In this document: in pieces, positions 56,902-64,000 of the stretch
How positions within the stretch are numbered: the first letter of the stretch is position 1
Layout: the number at the start of each line of letters is the position of its first letter
Assembly (NCBI GenBank): GCA_902782945.1
Contig: CACZOU010000046.1
Location: 22,768-86,767, forward strand
Source of the DNA: an uncultured Methanobacteriaceae archaeon
Lineage (GTDB): Archaea; Methanobacteriota; Methanobacteria; Methanobacteriales; Methanobacteriaceae
DNA length: 64,000 nt
Direction of reading: 5' to 3'
The notes under the pieces: generated by a model
Told to the model about the DNA's origin: nothing
Database searches by the model: none
What the model saw: the letters and a program-made list of their open reading frames with translations, nothing else
Made by a program: the position numbers and the translations under genes

Positions 56902-57066
56902 CTATTCTAGTTCTAATGCATCAATTGGACATGCTTTTACACATATTCCACATTTTGTACATGTGTCATCATCAACAACTACTGTTAGTTCTTGTACTTG
57001 AATTGCATTAGTAGGACAAACTCCTGCACATGCTCCACAGTACATACAAATATCTTTCACTATCAT
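56902..57066 (-). CDS. Two-cluster [4Fe-4S] ferredoxin
   Basis: 54 residues, M-I-V-K-D-I-C-M-Y-C-G-A-C-A-G-V-C-P at the start and C-T-K-C-G-I-C-V-K-A-C-P near the end. This gives two complete C-x2-C-x2-C-x3-C-P sites, a classic clostridial-type 2[4Fe-4S] ferredoxin. Stop codon is 8 nt before the geranylgeranyl reductase start, so the pair is an operon and the ferredoxin is the likely reductant. Confidence 0.95.
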   Translation of the reverse strand: MIVKDICMYCGACAGVCPTNAIQVQELTVVVDDDTCTKCGICVKACPIDALELE

Positions 57067-57091
57067 AATTCAATCCCCTTATTCATCATAT

Positions 57092-57304
57092 TTACTCTTC
57101 TTTTTTATTTTCTTCTAGTTTTTTCTCTTCTGCTCTTCTCATATCTATTGCTTCATCTCTAGTAATAAATATATGTCCGCAGTTGGAACATTTTAGTTCA
57201 GCATTAGATCCATATGCTAGAAATTCTCTGTCAAAATCTCTATGTTGGGTCTTGTCTCTGGAACCACATTCAGGACAAGGTTTTAATAATTCCTCTATTT
57301 TCAT
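57092..57304 (-). CDS. Small zinc-ribbon protein
   Basis: 70 residues. Two Cys pairs (C-P-E-C near 9-12 and C-S-N-C near 38-41) form a zinc ribbon; the C-terminal third is a charged helix rich in Glu and Lys. It starts 3 nt after the SWIM-domain gene ends and precedes the ferredoxin gene by 25 nt, so all may be one transcript. Probably a nucleic-acid- or protein-binding accessory protein; specific function unknown. Confidence 0.82.
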   Translation of the reverse strand: MKIEELLKPCPECGSRDKTQHRDFDREFLAYGSNAELKCSNCGHIFITRDEAIDMRRAEEKKLEENKKEE

Positions 57305-57307
57305 ATT

Positions 57308-57583
57308 CTAGTCTCCTTCTTTATCGGAATTGTTTAACAAGTCAAGAAGTTTAAATTGTGCTGCTTCTAAGTGTTTACAGAAAAAACTACCGGGTTGTCT
57401 TTGATTTCTGTACTGGTAGTCTGCACAGTCACAATTCCAATATCCATACATCATGGATACGAGATAATAATCTGTATTTTTTTTGTTTTTTACTTTGAAT
57501 ATAACATGGTCTGGTTCATAATGTTCTACAATTACAGCATTATCCTTGTATAATTTGTATCCTTCTATGATTCTTGCAGACAT
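57308..57583 (-). CDS. SWIM zinc finger-like protein
   Basis: 91 residues. Residues about 50-71 carry C-D-C followed by C-K-H, matching the SWIM pattern C-x-C-x(n)-C-x-H. An N-terminal beta-rich part (Y-K-L-Y-K-D-N-A-V-I-V-E, H-V-I-F-K-V) precedes it. Such domains bind zinc and often DNA or proteins, for example in Rad51-paralogue partners. First gene of a run with the zinc-ribbon, ferredoxin and geranylgeranyl reductase genes. Role unknown. Confidence 0.82.
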   Translation of the reverse strand: MSARIIEGYKLYKDNAVIVEHYEPDHVIFKVKNKKNTDYYLVSMMYGYWNCDCADYQYRNQRQPGSFFCKHLEAAQFKLLDLLNNSDKEGD

Positions 57584-57927
57584 GTATTATCCTTCATATT
57601 ATATTATCTCTTGTTTAAAAAATTAATTATTTATATTTATATTTTTTTTAGTTTATTAACTCTTTTCATAGTATGTTGATAATATTATATATCTATTTTC
57701 ATATATAAATTATAGTGAATCCAATTAATGTTTAAATAAATATTTCTTATATTAATTTTCTAAATATTTTAAAAATGATATATTAATTCTTATAAATGTT
57801 TTTAAATAATTTATTAGAAGAATATATTAAGAGGAAAAGTAAGAATTAGAGTAATTATATTTCCATTTTAAAATATACTATTTAATATTGTTTAATAGGG
57901 TTATGTAAAAGTCTTGGTTAATATAAA
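57584..57927. other. AT-rich intergenic region
   Basis: 344 bases between the SWIM protein start and the end of the zinc-ribbon/TM2 gene at 57928. Must contain the promoter for the leftward SWIM operon. Nothing else was recognised. Confidence 0.5.
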
Positions 57928-58365
57928 TTATTTTTTTCGTCTACAACATATTATAACATCCATAACTTGAATTAAATAGACTACTACTAATACATATATT
58001 ACTTCCTGTTTAATTGTTGAGATATATCCTAGTATTATAGCTATGAATAGATATATAATACCTTTTATGTTTTGTTTTATGTATAGATGTCCAAATCCTG
58101 GAAAAAGAAAGCTTAGAAATATAGCAATTAAGTCATTGTTTTCAATATCTTCATCATTGTTCGTATTATTTTGGTTTTGAGTTGTTATTTCAGGACCTTT
58201 ATATTCAATAGAGTAGTAATCATTTTCCTTTTTTTCTTTATTTTTTGAAGGTATGGTTATCACTGTAATAACAGTAGGTTTTGTTTTTTCAGGTAATTTT
58301 TTACCACAATTAATACAGTATGTTTCATCATCAGGGTTTTCATAATAACATCTATCACATTTCAT
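57928..58365 (-). CDS. Zinc-ribbon plus TM2-like membrane protein (paralog 1)
   Basis: 145 residues. Zinc ribbon at the N-terminus (C-D-R-C ... C-I-N-C), a polar, Asn/Lys-rich linker (about 30-78), and a TM2-like unit: F-L-S-F-L-F-P-G-F-G-H-L-Y-I followed by two hydrophobic segments. The basic C-terminal tail C-C-R-R-K-K suggests a cytoplasmic end. It is 11 nt downstream of sfsA and probably co-transcribed. Related to the two proteins encoded at 59182 and 59692. Function unknown; a membrane sensor or assembly factor is plausible. Confidence 0.8.
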   Translation of the reverse strand: MKCDRCYYENPDDETYCINCGKKLPEKTKPTVITVITIPSKNKEKKENDYYSIEYKGPEITTQNQNNTNNDEDIENNDLIAIFLSFLFPGFGHLYIKQNIKGIIYLFIAIILGYISTIKQEVIYVLVVVYLIQVMDVIICCRRKK

Positions 58366-58376
58366 GAATAATCACT

Positions 58377-59093
58377 CTATTTTAATATTAATGGTAATTT
58401 TTTGTCTGCTTCTATTATTAAGGAATCATTTTCTGTTTTTGTTATCATATGAAATGGGTATATTTCCACATTATTTTCATATGCTTTTTTCAGTGTATTA
58501 CTAAATTCAGGGTCTGTATCATAGTTTGGCATGAAAGTCTCTGCTTTGTTATGTAATATTAATATGACAACAGCACTGTTTCCATGGTTTTTTCTTATAT
58601 TTATTAATTCGTTTAAGTGTTTTGTACCTCTTTTTGTAGGTGCATCTGGAAATTTTGCTAATTTATTTATTTGTAATGTACAACCTTTAACTTCTAAATA
58701 CATCTTATTTTTATATTCATCAGTTAAAAGAAAGTCTAATCTGCTATTTCCATAGGTATATTCTGGTTTTTCAACATGATATTTTTCAAGTCCCGGAATT
58801 TCATGATTATCAATTAATTCTTCTACAATTTTGTTATGGTAATTACTGTTTAGTAATATCCAATCTTCTTTATCCTTAATGGCTATTACATTGTATTTAG
58901 TTTTACGGTTAGTTTTTTTGTAGGTAGGTACATATTTTATTAAAATGGGCGTATTTTCTATTAGTAATTCTTTTAATCTTCCAGGGTCATGTAAATGTGC
59001 TATATCTAATTTATTATCCGAGTTTTTAAATTTGATTGTGAAGCGATTAGGTCTTGATATGTATTTAACTTCAATTAAATCATTGATTTTCAT
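58377..59093 (-). CDS. sfsA: SfsA family protein
   Basis: 238 residues. F-I-S-type SfsA start Y-I-S-R-P-N-R-F, H-L-H-D-P-G-R-L, and a PD-(D/E)xK nuclease-like pattern R-L-D-F-L-L ... Y-L-E-V-K-G-C, then F-P-D-A-P-T-K-R-G-T-K-H and a late conserved segment. The family was named for sugar fermentation stimulation and binds DNA in E. coli, but its biochemical role is unclear; the nuclease-like site is well preserved here. Upstream of the zinc-ribbon/TM2 gene, divergent from its two paralogues. Confidence 0.9.
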   Translation of the reverse strand: MKINDLIEVKYISRPNRFTIKFKNSDNKLDIAHLHDPGRLKELLIENTPILIKYVPTYKKTNRKTKYNVIAIKDKEDWILLNSNYHNKIVEELIDNHEIPGLEKYHVEKPEYTYGNSRLDFLLTDEYKNKMYLEVKGCTLQINKLAKFPDAPTKRGTKHLNELINIRKNHGNSAVVILILHNKAETFMPNYDTDPEFSNTLKKAYENNVEIYPFHMITKTENDSLIIEADKKLPLILK

Positions 59094-59181
59094 ATTAATT
59101 TACTCAACTAGCGCTTATATAAAATTATATTAAATGCTAGTCTATATAAATATATTATATAAAAATGATAAGTGACTGATC

Positions 59182-59676
59182 ATGGTTAAATGTAAATGTT
59201 GTGGATATGAGAATGTTGAGGGAAGTAAATATTGTATGCACTGCTCTAAAGCTTTATTTTCTCAAGATGCTGATTTTAACATTATCATTCAAGAAGATAA
59301 TCAAAAAAACAATGATTTAAGAGATTTATATTATTCTTTTTTATCAAATAATTTTATGAATGATGATTACATCAAGGGGAATAATTCTACAAATACAGAT
59401 TCTTATTATCCTGATAGTTATTACACAGTATCAAAAAAACAATTTATTGCAACATTATTATCAGCTCTTTTCACGGGAATTGGATATTTCTATATACATA
59501 AATTGGACAGAGGTTTAGTATTTCTGGCTAGTCAATTATTTTTATTATTTTTCACAATAATATTATTCAATTTATTAGAATCATATATAATTGTGTATAT
59601 GATGTTTTTAGCTAGTTTATTAGTATATATTATAGGTATATGTGATACATATCGACAAGCAATGTTATTAGATTAA
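59182..59676 (+). CDS. Zinc-ribbon plus TM2-like membrane protein (paralog 2)
   Basis: 164 residues. Zinc ribbon M-V-K-C-K-C-C-G ... C-M-H-C, a polar, Asp/Asn/Tyr-rich linker of about 65 residues, then a TM2-like domain: L-L-S-A-L-F-T-G-I-G-Y-F-Y-I-H and three hydrophobic segments. Ends in a short cytoplasmic tail. Sits 15 nt before its paralogue at 59692, which implies tandem duplication and co-transcription. Function unknown. Confidence 0.8.
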   Translation: MVKCKCCGYENVEGSKYCMHCSKALFSQDADFNIIIQEDNQKNNDLRDLYYSFLSNNFMNDDYIKGNNSTNTDSYYPDSYYTVSKKQFIATLLSALFTGIGYFYIHKLDRGLVFLASQLFLLFFTIILFNLLESYIIVYMMFLASLLVYIIGICDTYRQAMLLD

Positions 59677-59691
59677 GGGAAGGAGATTCAT

Positions 59692-60090
59692 ATGATTAAA
59701 TGTCCAAGGTGTGGTTTTCATAATCAAAATAATGACAAGTACTGTATATACTGTGGATTTAAATTAATAAGTAACTTAGATAATGCTTCTGATAAAACAG
59801 TTATAAAACAAAAAAATATGGTAATTAGTATATTATTAGCAATATTTCTGCCAGGTATCAGTTATTTTTATATTGAGCAGTGGTATAGTGGAATTTTATT
59901 TTTATTATTAATTCCATTAATTTTTATTAGTTATGCTGTAATTGCAGCATTTTATTCTACAACGTATAATATTTCTTCAGAAATAGGAGTTTATTTGGTT
60001 GTGTTAACATGGTTTGTATTATATATATTTCAAATATACAAGGTTATTAAATTAACAAAGTTAATAAATCAAGGAATCATTCGATTCTAA
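59692..60090 (+). CDS. Zinc-ribbon plus TM2-like membrane protein (paralog 3)
   Basis: 132 residues. Zinc ribbon C-P-R-C-G-F ... C-I-Y-C-G-F, a much shorter linker than its neighbours, and a TM2-like membrane domain (L-L-A-I-F-L-P-G-I-S-Y-F-Y-I-E, then two further segments). Ribosome site GGGAAGGAG precedes ATG. Tandem paralogue of the protein encoded at 59182. Function unknown. Confidence 0.8.
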   Translation: MIKCPRCGFHNQNNDKYCIYCGFKLISNLDNASDKTVIKQKNMVISILLAIFLPGISYFYIEQWYSGILFLLLIPLIFISYAVIAAFYSTTYNISSEIGVYLVVLTWFVLYIFQIYKVIKLTKLINQGIIRF

Positions 60091-60221
60091 ACTTATTATT
60101 ACTATTTTTATTAATTAATTAGTTTAAGATATGAATATTTAAATATCAAATGAGAAATATATTATATATAATATAGTTACTGTTAAATAGATAATACGTA
60201 CAACTAAAGGAGTTACAAATA

Positions 60222-61229
60222 ATGGAATATGAAATGTACAATGAAATAATGGAACAACCAATTTCACTGAAGCGCACTATAGAATCAGAAAAAGAACATT
60301 TAGAACAGATATCCGAAGAATACTCAAAATTTGATAAAATATACTTAATTGGTTGTGGAAGTTCTATATCTACATGTTACACAATAAAAGATGCAATAAA
60401 AACAATATCAACAATAGATATAGATGTTCAAACAGGTTATGAATTTGTTGATAACCAATATTTAGAGAAAGATAGTAATGTTGGAGTTATATTAACTTCA
60501 CAATCGGGTGAAACATCTGACACATTATCTGCTTTAAGAAAGGCAAAGGAAAATAATATAAAAACAGTAGCAATAACAAATGAAAAAGATAGTTCCATGG
60601 CAAAAGAAGCAGATGAAGCAGTAATAACATTAGGCGGCACTGAATTAGCAATTATAGGTACAAAAACATATGTAACCCAGTTATTTGCATTATATCTAAT
60701 ATTCTTTAAGATGGTAAAATCTGAAAGAGCAGAGCATGTTCTAGAACAATTATACACAGTACCTGATTTAATAGAAGAATTAATTAAATCAACAGAAGAG
60801 AAATCTAAGAAAATCGCAGAAGAAAATAAGGATGTAGACTTATTTTACTGCATGGGTAGTGGATTAAACTTCGGATTAGCATATAAACTAGCAATGACAA
60901 TGTTCATGGAAGGATCATTAAAACATGCTTGTCCAATATACTCTGGAGAATTCAGACATGGTTTAATAGAACGTGTAGAAGAAGGAGTTACAGTAGTATT
61001 TCTAAGATCTGGTGACCAACCGGATGAAGTTACAGATAGAGCAATTAAATTCTGTGAAAATCTCAGAGTAAATAATATAGTATTTGACTTACAAGAATAC
61101 TCAGATATAGATCCATTATTAACTCCATTTGTACTTATAATTCCATTAGAATGGTTCATATATCATCTTTCAATATTCAATGGTGAAGACCCTGGAAGTA
61201 CTAGACATATAGGAAAAATAAGATATTAA
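60222..61229 (+). CDS. Double-SIS domain sugar isomerase/deaminase-like protein
   Basis: 335 residues. Two SIS domains: the first has I-G-C-G-S-S-I-S and T-S-Q-S-G-E-T-S-D-T near 47 and 90, the second M-G-S-G-L-N-F-G and E-F-R-H-G near 210 and 245. Fold and motifs match the isomerase half of GlmS (glucosamine-6-phosphate synthase), without a glutaminase domain. It resembles AgaS/FrlB/GlmS2-type proteins. It could interconvert or deglycate amino-sugar phosphates needed for wall or glycan synthesis; direction and substrate are unknown. Strong AAAGGAG ribosome site. Confidence 0.85.
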   Translation: MEYEMYNEIMEQPISLKRTIESEKEHLEQISEEYSKFDKIYLIGCGSSISTCYTIKDAIKTISTIDIDVQTGYEFVDNQYLEKDSNVGVILTSQSGETSDTLSALRKAKENNIKTVAITNEKDSSMAKEADEAVITLGGTELAIIGTKTYVTQLFALYLIFFKMVKSERAEHVLEQLYTVPDLIEELIKSTEEKSKKIAEENKDVDLFYCMGSGLNFGLAYKLAMTMFMEGSLKHACPIYSGEFRHGLIERVEEGVTVVFLRSGDQPDEVTDRAIKFCENLRVNNIVFDLQEYSDIDPLLTPFVLIIPLEWFIYHLSIFNGEDPGSTRHIGKIRY

Positions 61230-61382
61230 CTTTAAAATATCATCACCATATCAACTTTTTTTCATCTAAATTATTTTCAAAAACTATTTTTTATAGTATA
61301 GTTTAAATTATATAGTTTATAAAATAGAATATAGATATAAGATAAAAATTTTTATAAATTAATATTTTGGAGAAGTGATTTT

Positions 61383-62438
61383 TTGTATTCTATAACATCT
61401 AGTGAAGACTTTAGAGAACTAAGTCCATTTATCATTATAGGCGCTGGTGGAGGTGGAGAGAAATTTTCCAATTTCACAGGAGTAGAAACAGCAGGCTTCT
61501 TAGATGATAATGAGAAAAAACAAGGAAAAGAGTTCTGTGGTCATATAGTAGGCTCTGATTTAAAAAAATTAATTGAAGAAACTAATTCAAAATCAGTTGC
61601 TATAATGTTACCTATAGGAGCTGAAGGAGCTGCACTAAAATATGCTGTTCAAGCAATTGATTTAGGACAAAATGTTTTAACATCATTCAGATCATTACCA
61701 CTCGAAGAAAATCCATCCTTAATAAAATTTGCTAATCAAAAAGGTGTACAAATCAAAGAAATTAGCTCACGATTAGATAATGTTAAAAAAGTTATGGGAA
61801 CAGCACCAGATAAAGTAACAGAAGTTTTACCAAAAATAACATACTATCACAAAAAACCAGTAATATTTGTAGGTGGAACCTCACAAGAATGTGGAAAAAG
61901 AACCACAACAAGAAAATTAGGTAAAGCAGCAAAAGAATTAGGACTTAATGCTATAATATTTTCAACAGATGAAATGGGATTAGACGAACCAACAGATATA
62001 AATTTCAGAGCAGGAAGTTTATCAGTAATGGATGTTCCAGCAGCAATAATGGGAACCGTTAAATACATGGAAGAAAATAAGAATCCTGATATTATATTTA
62101 TTGAAGGACAATCTAGTCTTACAGAAACAGGAAACCCTCATCCAAAAGGACTATCTGCAGCAATATTATTTGGAGCAATGCCTGATGCTGTAATATTATG
62201 TCACAGACCAAACCATCCATTCAGAGAACCAATAGGCATATCTGAAGAATTAAAAGCTATAGAAGCAGTAGAACCTACTAAAGTTATAGGTTTATCAATT
62301 AATAGAAGGAATGCTCCGGATGTATCTTTAGAAGAAATTGAAGAGAAATTTAATCTACCAACAGTTGACTTACATACAGACTCTAATGGTGGTTTAAAAC
62401 GTTTACTTCAAACAGTCTTGGATTATGTAGGTGAATAA
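61383..62438 (+). CDS. DUF1611-family P-loop protein
   Basis: 351 residues from a TTG start. N-terminal Rossmann-like part ([11 protein letters not shown]), and a C-terminal P-loop-type domain ([16 protein letters not shown] near 160) with E-G-Q-S-S-L and H-P-K-G motifs. This two-part layout is typical of DUF1611 (COG3367). Members have been linked to D-glutamate/peptide N-acetyl activities in bacteria, but no activity is established in archaea. Its stop lies just before the SepF start (ATG 62440), so the two are coupled. Confidence 0.8.
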   Translation: MYSITSSEDFRELSPFIIIGAGGGGEKFSNFTGVETAGFLDDNEKKQGKEFCGHIVGSDLKKLIEETNSKSVAIMLPIGAEGAALKYAVQAIDLGQNVLTSFRSLPLEENPSLIKFANQKGVQIKEISSRLDNVKKVMGTAPDKVTEVLPKITYYHKKPVIFVGGTSQECGKRTTTRKLGKAAKELGLNAIIFSTDEMGLDEPTDINFRAGSLSVMDVPAAIMGTVKYMEENKNPDIIFIEGQSSLTETGNPHPKGLSAAILFGAMPDAVILCHRPNHPFREPIGISEELKAIEAVEPTKVIGLSINRRNAPDVSLEEIEEKFNLPTVDLHTDSNGGLKRLLQTVLDYVGE

Positions 62439-62439
62439 C

Positions 62440-62919
62440 ATGGAAAACACATTAAAAGATTTTACTATTAATATAAAAAAATCTATAGACCGGGAATATG
62501 ATGGGGATTACAATATGCAGCCAAATTTTGATAATGATCAAAAAATGTTAAATGATAATGTAATATCCTCAATAGAGAATGAATATGATGATGATTATGA
62601 AGATATTGTAATTGATCATTCTGATGATGACGATGTTTTAATTGAACCAAATCAAGGAAATAATATTGATACAATACGGTTAATAAAAATACGATCATTA
62701 AGTGCATTATCTGATGAATTAGATAATATTAATAAGACTGGTGTTCCAGCAATTATAGATTTTAAATATCTTCAAGAAAGAAAACTATCCGAATTCAAAA
62801 AAGTAGGGTCAACATTAAAAGCATTCAAAAATACAACAAATGCAAACGTAGTTCTTTTAGGTAGTACTGGTAATGTTATTGTAGTAACTCCAAAAGAGAT
62901 AAGATTACTTAAACAATAA
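62440..62919 (+). CDS. sepF: Archaeal SepF, FtsZ membrane anchor
   Basis: 159 residues from ATG 62440, one base after the upstream stop and preceded by GGTGA; the GTG at 62431 is part of that ribosome site. An amphipathic N-terminal helix (M-E-N-T-L-K-D-F-T-I-N-I-K-K) is the expected membrane-targeting segment, then an acidic linker rich in Asp, then the SepF core (about 80-159: I-R-L-I-K-I-R-S-L, I-I-D-F-K-Y-L, and G-N-V-I-V-V-T-P-K). Recruits FtsZ to the division site in archaea such as Methanobrevibacter. FtsZ itself is not in the window. Confidence 0.88.
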   Translation: MENTLKDFTINIKKSIDREYDGDYNMQPNFDNDQKMLNDNVISSIENEYDDDYEDIVIDHSDDDDVLIEPNQGNNIDTIRLIKIRSLSALSDELDNINKTGVPAIIDFKYLQERKLSEFKKVGSTLKAFKNTTNANVVLLGSTGNVIVVTPKEIRLLKQ

Positions 62920-63007
62920 GATTATTTTACAGTATTCTATTTTTTTTCAACTTTTTTTTAAATATTTACTTATTTCAGTCTTTTATAAAAAAATAAGATA
63001 AGGAAGT

Positions 63008-63772
63008 TTAAATTTTAAGATTATGGAATTTAACAAGATTTTTATATGTGACCTTATCAATATCATTCTCATTAAATCCATTTACTTCTAAACTATGCTT
63101 AGTTTCAGGAAGTGACATATGATTTGATGGTGCTGAACTCATATCACTATCTAGGACAAACTTATCAAAACCATACTCATCTAACATTTTAACAGTATCA
63201 TCAACAGACATTTTTTCCGGTTGAACTGTAATTCCAAGAGTATACTCTTTATCAATAACCATATCTACAATAGAATAATCTATATGATCTAATTGAACTT
63301 GTTTAGGATTAATATATTCATCCATTAATTCTATTGTTCTTTTAGTTACAGTAGGTTTATCTGTTCTTGGCGTATGAACAATAATATTATAGTTATTTTC
63401 ATCAGCATATTGTAACTGTTTTATAAAAACTTCTTGTTCTATTTGTGCTGTTGAGTTTAGTCCAATCTCTCCAACTGCAATTACATGATCTTCCTTCATA
63501 TAATTAGGTAATTCTTTTAGAACATTCTCATAATCATCAGGTATTGCTCTTGGATGTATACCTACCGCTGCATATACTTTAACATTATGTTTGCTGATTC
63601 TTTTAGGTTCTTGATATACTACTCTGTTTAAGTGTTCGAGAGTTACATTTGATTTTTTCATTTCAAGGGGGTCGTGGGCACAGGTTACTACTGCATCTAC
63701 TCCAGCCATTTTTATATCTTTAAAGTTCTCTATTGGTCTTGTATCTGCATGCATATGAGCATCAATTATCAT
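63008..63772 (-). CDS. TatD-related metal-dependent hydrolase
   Basis: 254 residues from ATG 63772, preceded by a GTGA ribosome site that overlaps the GTG at 63781. Metal-site motif D-A-H-M-H near the start, then A-V-G-I-H-P, V-G-E-I-G-L, I-V-H-T-P-R, D-H-I and a late L-D-S-D-M. It is a TIM-barrel amidohydrolase like TatD nucleases, but the methanogen branch may have another substrate. Follows glycyl-tRNA synthetase by 11 nt. Confidence 0.85.
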   Translation of the reverse strand: MIIDAHMHADTRPIENFKDIKMAGVDAVVTCAHDPLEMKKSNVTLEHLNRVVYQEPKRISKHNVKVYAAVGIHPRAIPDDYENVLKELPNYMKEDHVIAVGEIGLNSTAQIEQEVFIKQLQYADENNYNIIVHTPRTDKPTVTKRTIELMDEYINPKQVQLDHIDYSIVDMVIDKEYTLGITVQPEKMSVDDTVKMLDEYGFDKFVLDSDMSSAPSNHMSLPETKHSLEVNGFNENDIDKVTYKNLVKFHNLKI

Positions 63773-63783
63773 TTTAATCACTA

Positions 63784-64000
63784 CTATTCTTCTAATTCCT
63801 CAAAAGTAATATTTCCTTCTACAAGTTCTTTAATTATTATTGGTAGTCTTCTTATTGCTACTCTCTTCTGTTCAAAGGTATCACGATTACGTATTGTAAC
63901 CTTTTTATCATCAATAGTATCATAATCTACTGTAACTGCAAATGGAACTCCTATTTCATCTGCACGTGCATATCTTCTTCCTATGGTTCCACTACCATCA
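63784..64000 (-). CDS. glyS: Glycyl-tRNA synthetase, C-terminal fragment at window edge
   Basis: Only the last 71 codons are present. The visible part is the anticodon-binding domain with [19 protein letters not shown], then [13 protein letters not shown], a diagnostic class II GlyRS ending. It continues beyond 64000. Stop TAG is 11 nt before the TatD-like gene, so the two are probably co-transcribed. Confidence 0.94.
   Translation of the reverse strand, partial: DGSGTIGRRYARADEIGVPFAVTVDYDTIDDKKVTIRNRDTFEQKRVAIRRLPIIIKELVEGNITFEELEE

Overview
The window is a very AT-rich archaeal chromosome segment. Archaeal information-processing genes (TATA-binding protein, FEN1, pelota, CDC48, the NurA-HerA-Mre11-Rad50 set), methanogen genes (homocitrate synthase and homoaconitase for coenzyme B, HypC), a trpEGCFBAD operon with a divergent TrpY-type regulator, MraY-like and MurG-like genes as in pseudomurein-walled archaea, and giant Asn/Thr-rich adhesins together point to Methanobacteriales. 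The best guess is Methanosphaera (M. stadtmanae or a close relative). This rests on gene content and composition; no database was searched.

Layout. 1-13.4 kb is an envelope region: three adhesin-like proteins built from parallel beta-helix and Ig-like repeats (1-4794 partial, 7205-10648, 10816-13356), interrupted by an ExbB / ExbD-like (DUF2149) / DUF2162 membrane cassette (5069-6793). Two of the adhesins appear to start at AUU and AUC, each 7 nt after a perfect GGAGG. 13.6-15.5 kb: nucleotide-sugar pyrophosphorylases (RmlA-type, GalU). 15.6-18.1 kb: hacA and aksA. 18.2-21.5 kb: a CYTH protein, TBP, and a HAD phosphatase fused to a coiled coil. 21.8-28.4 kb: nurA-herA-mre11-rad50, transcribed leftward. 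28.6-32.2 kb: a small winged-helix protein, then galE, a GT2 glycosyltransferase and fen1. 32.3-38.0 kb: SAH hydrolase, CDC48 with a duplicated promoter, and prephenate dehydrogenase with an unusual C-terminus. 38.2-41.9 kb: pelota, MraY-like, an acidic ferredoxin, and MurG-like.

42-50.7 kb: a flavin disulfide oxidoreductase, then the complete trp operon (minus strand, order E-G-C-F-B-A-D), with a 16-bp palindrome between trpE and the divergent regulator. 50.7-54.2 kb: a YhgE/Pip-type membrane protein, hypC, a transposase-derived ORF without a clear catalytic domain, and tRNA-Ile(GAU). 54.4-57.6 kb: DUF59 protein, short ArcS-like protein, geranylgeranyl reductase with its own small ferredoxin, and two small zinc-binding proteins. 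57.9-60.1 kb: three paralogous zinc-ribbon/TM2 membrane proteins around sfsA. 60.2-64 kb: SIS-domain protein, DUF1611 protein, archaeal SepF, a TatD-like hydrolase, and the C-terminus of glycyl-tRNA synthetase.

Themes. Several loci concern the cell surface: adhesins, sugar nucleotides, lipid-linked wall precursors, lipid reduction and division (SepF). The most unusual signals are the AUU/AUC adhesin starts, the exactly duplicated cdc48 promoter, a 14-codon reading frame containing a Trp codon that overlaps the trpE start, the TyrA protein with an FDX-ACB-like tail, and the ExbB/ExbD-like machine in an archaeon beside adhesin genes. No CRISPR array, replication-origin gene or intact insertion sequence was recognised.
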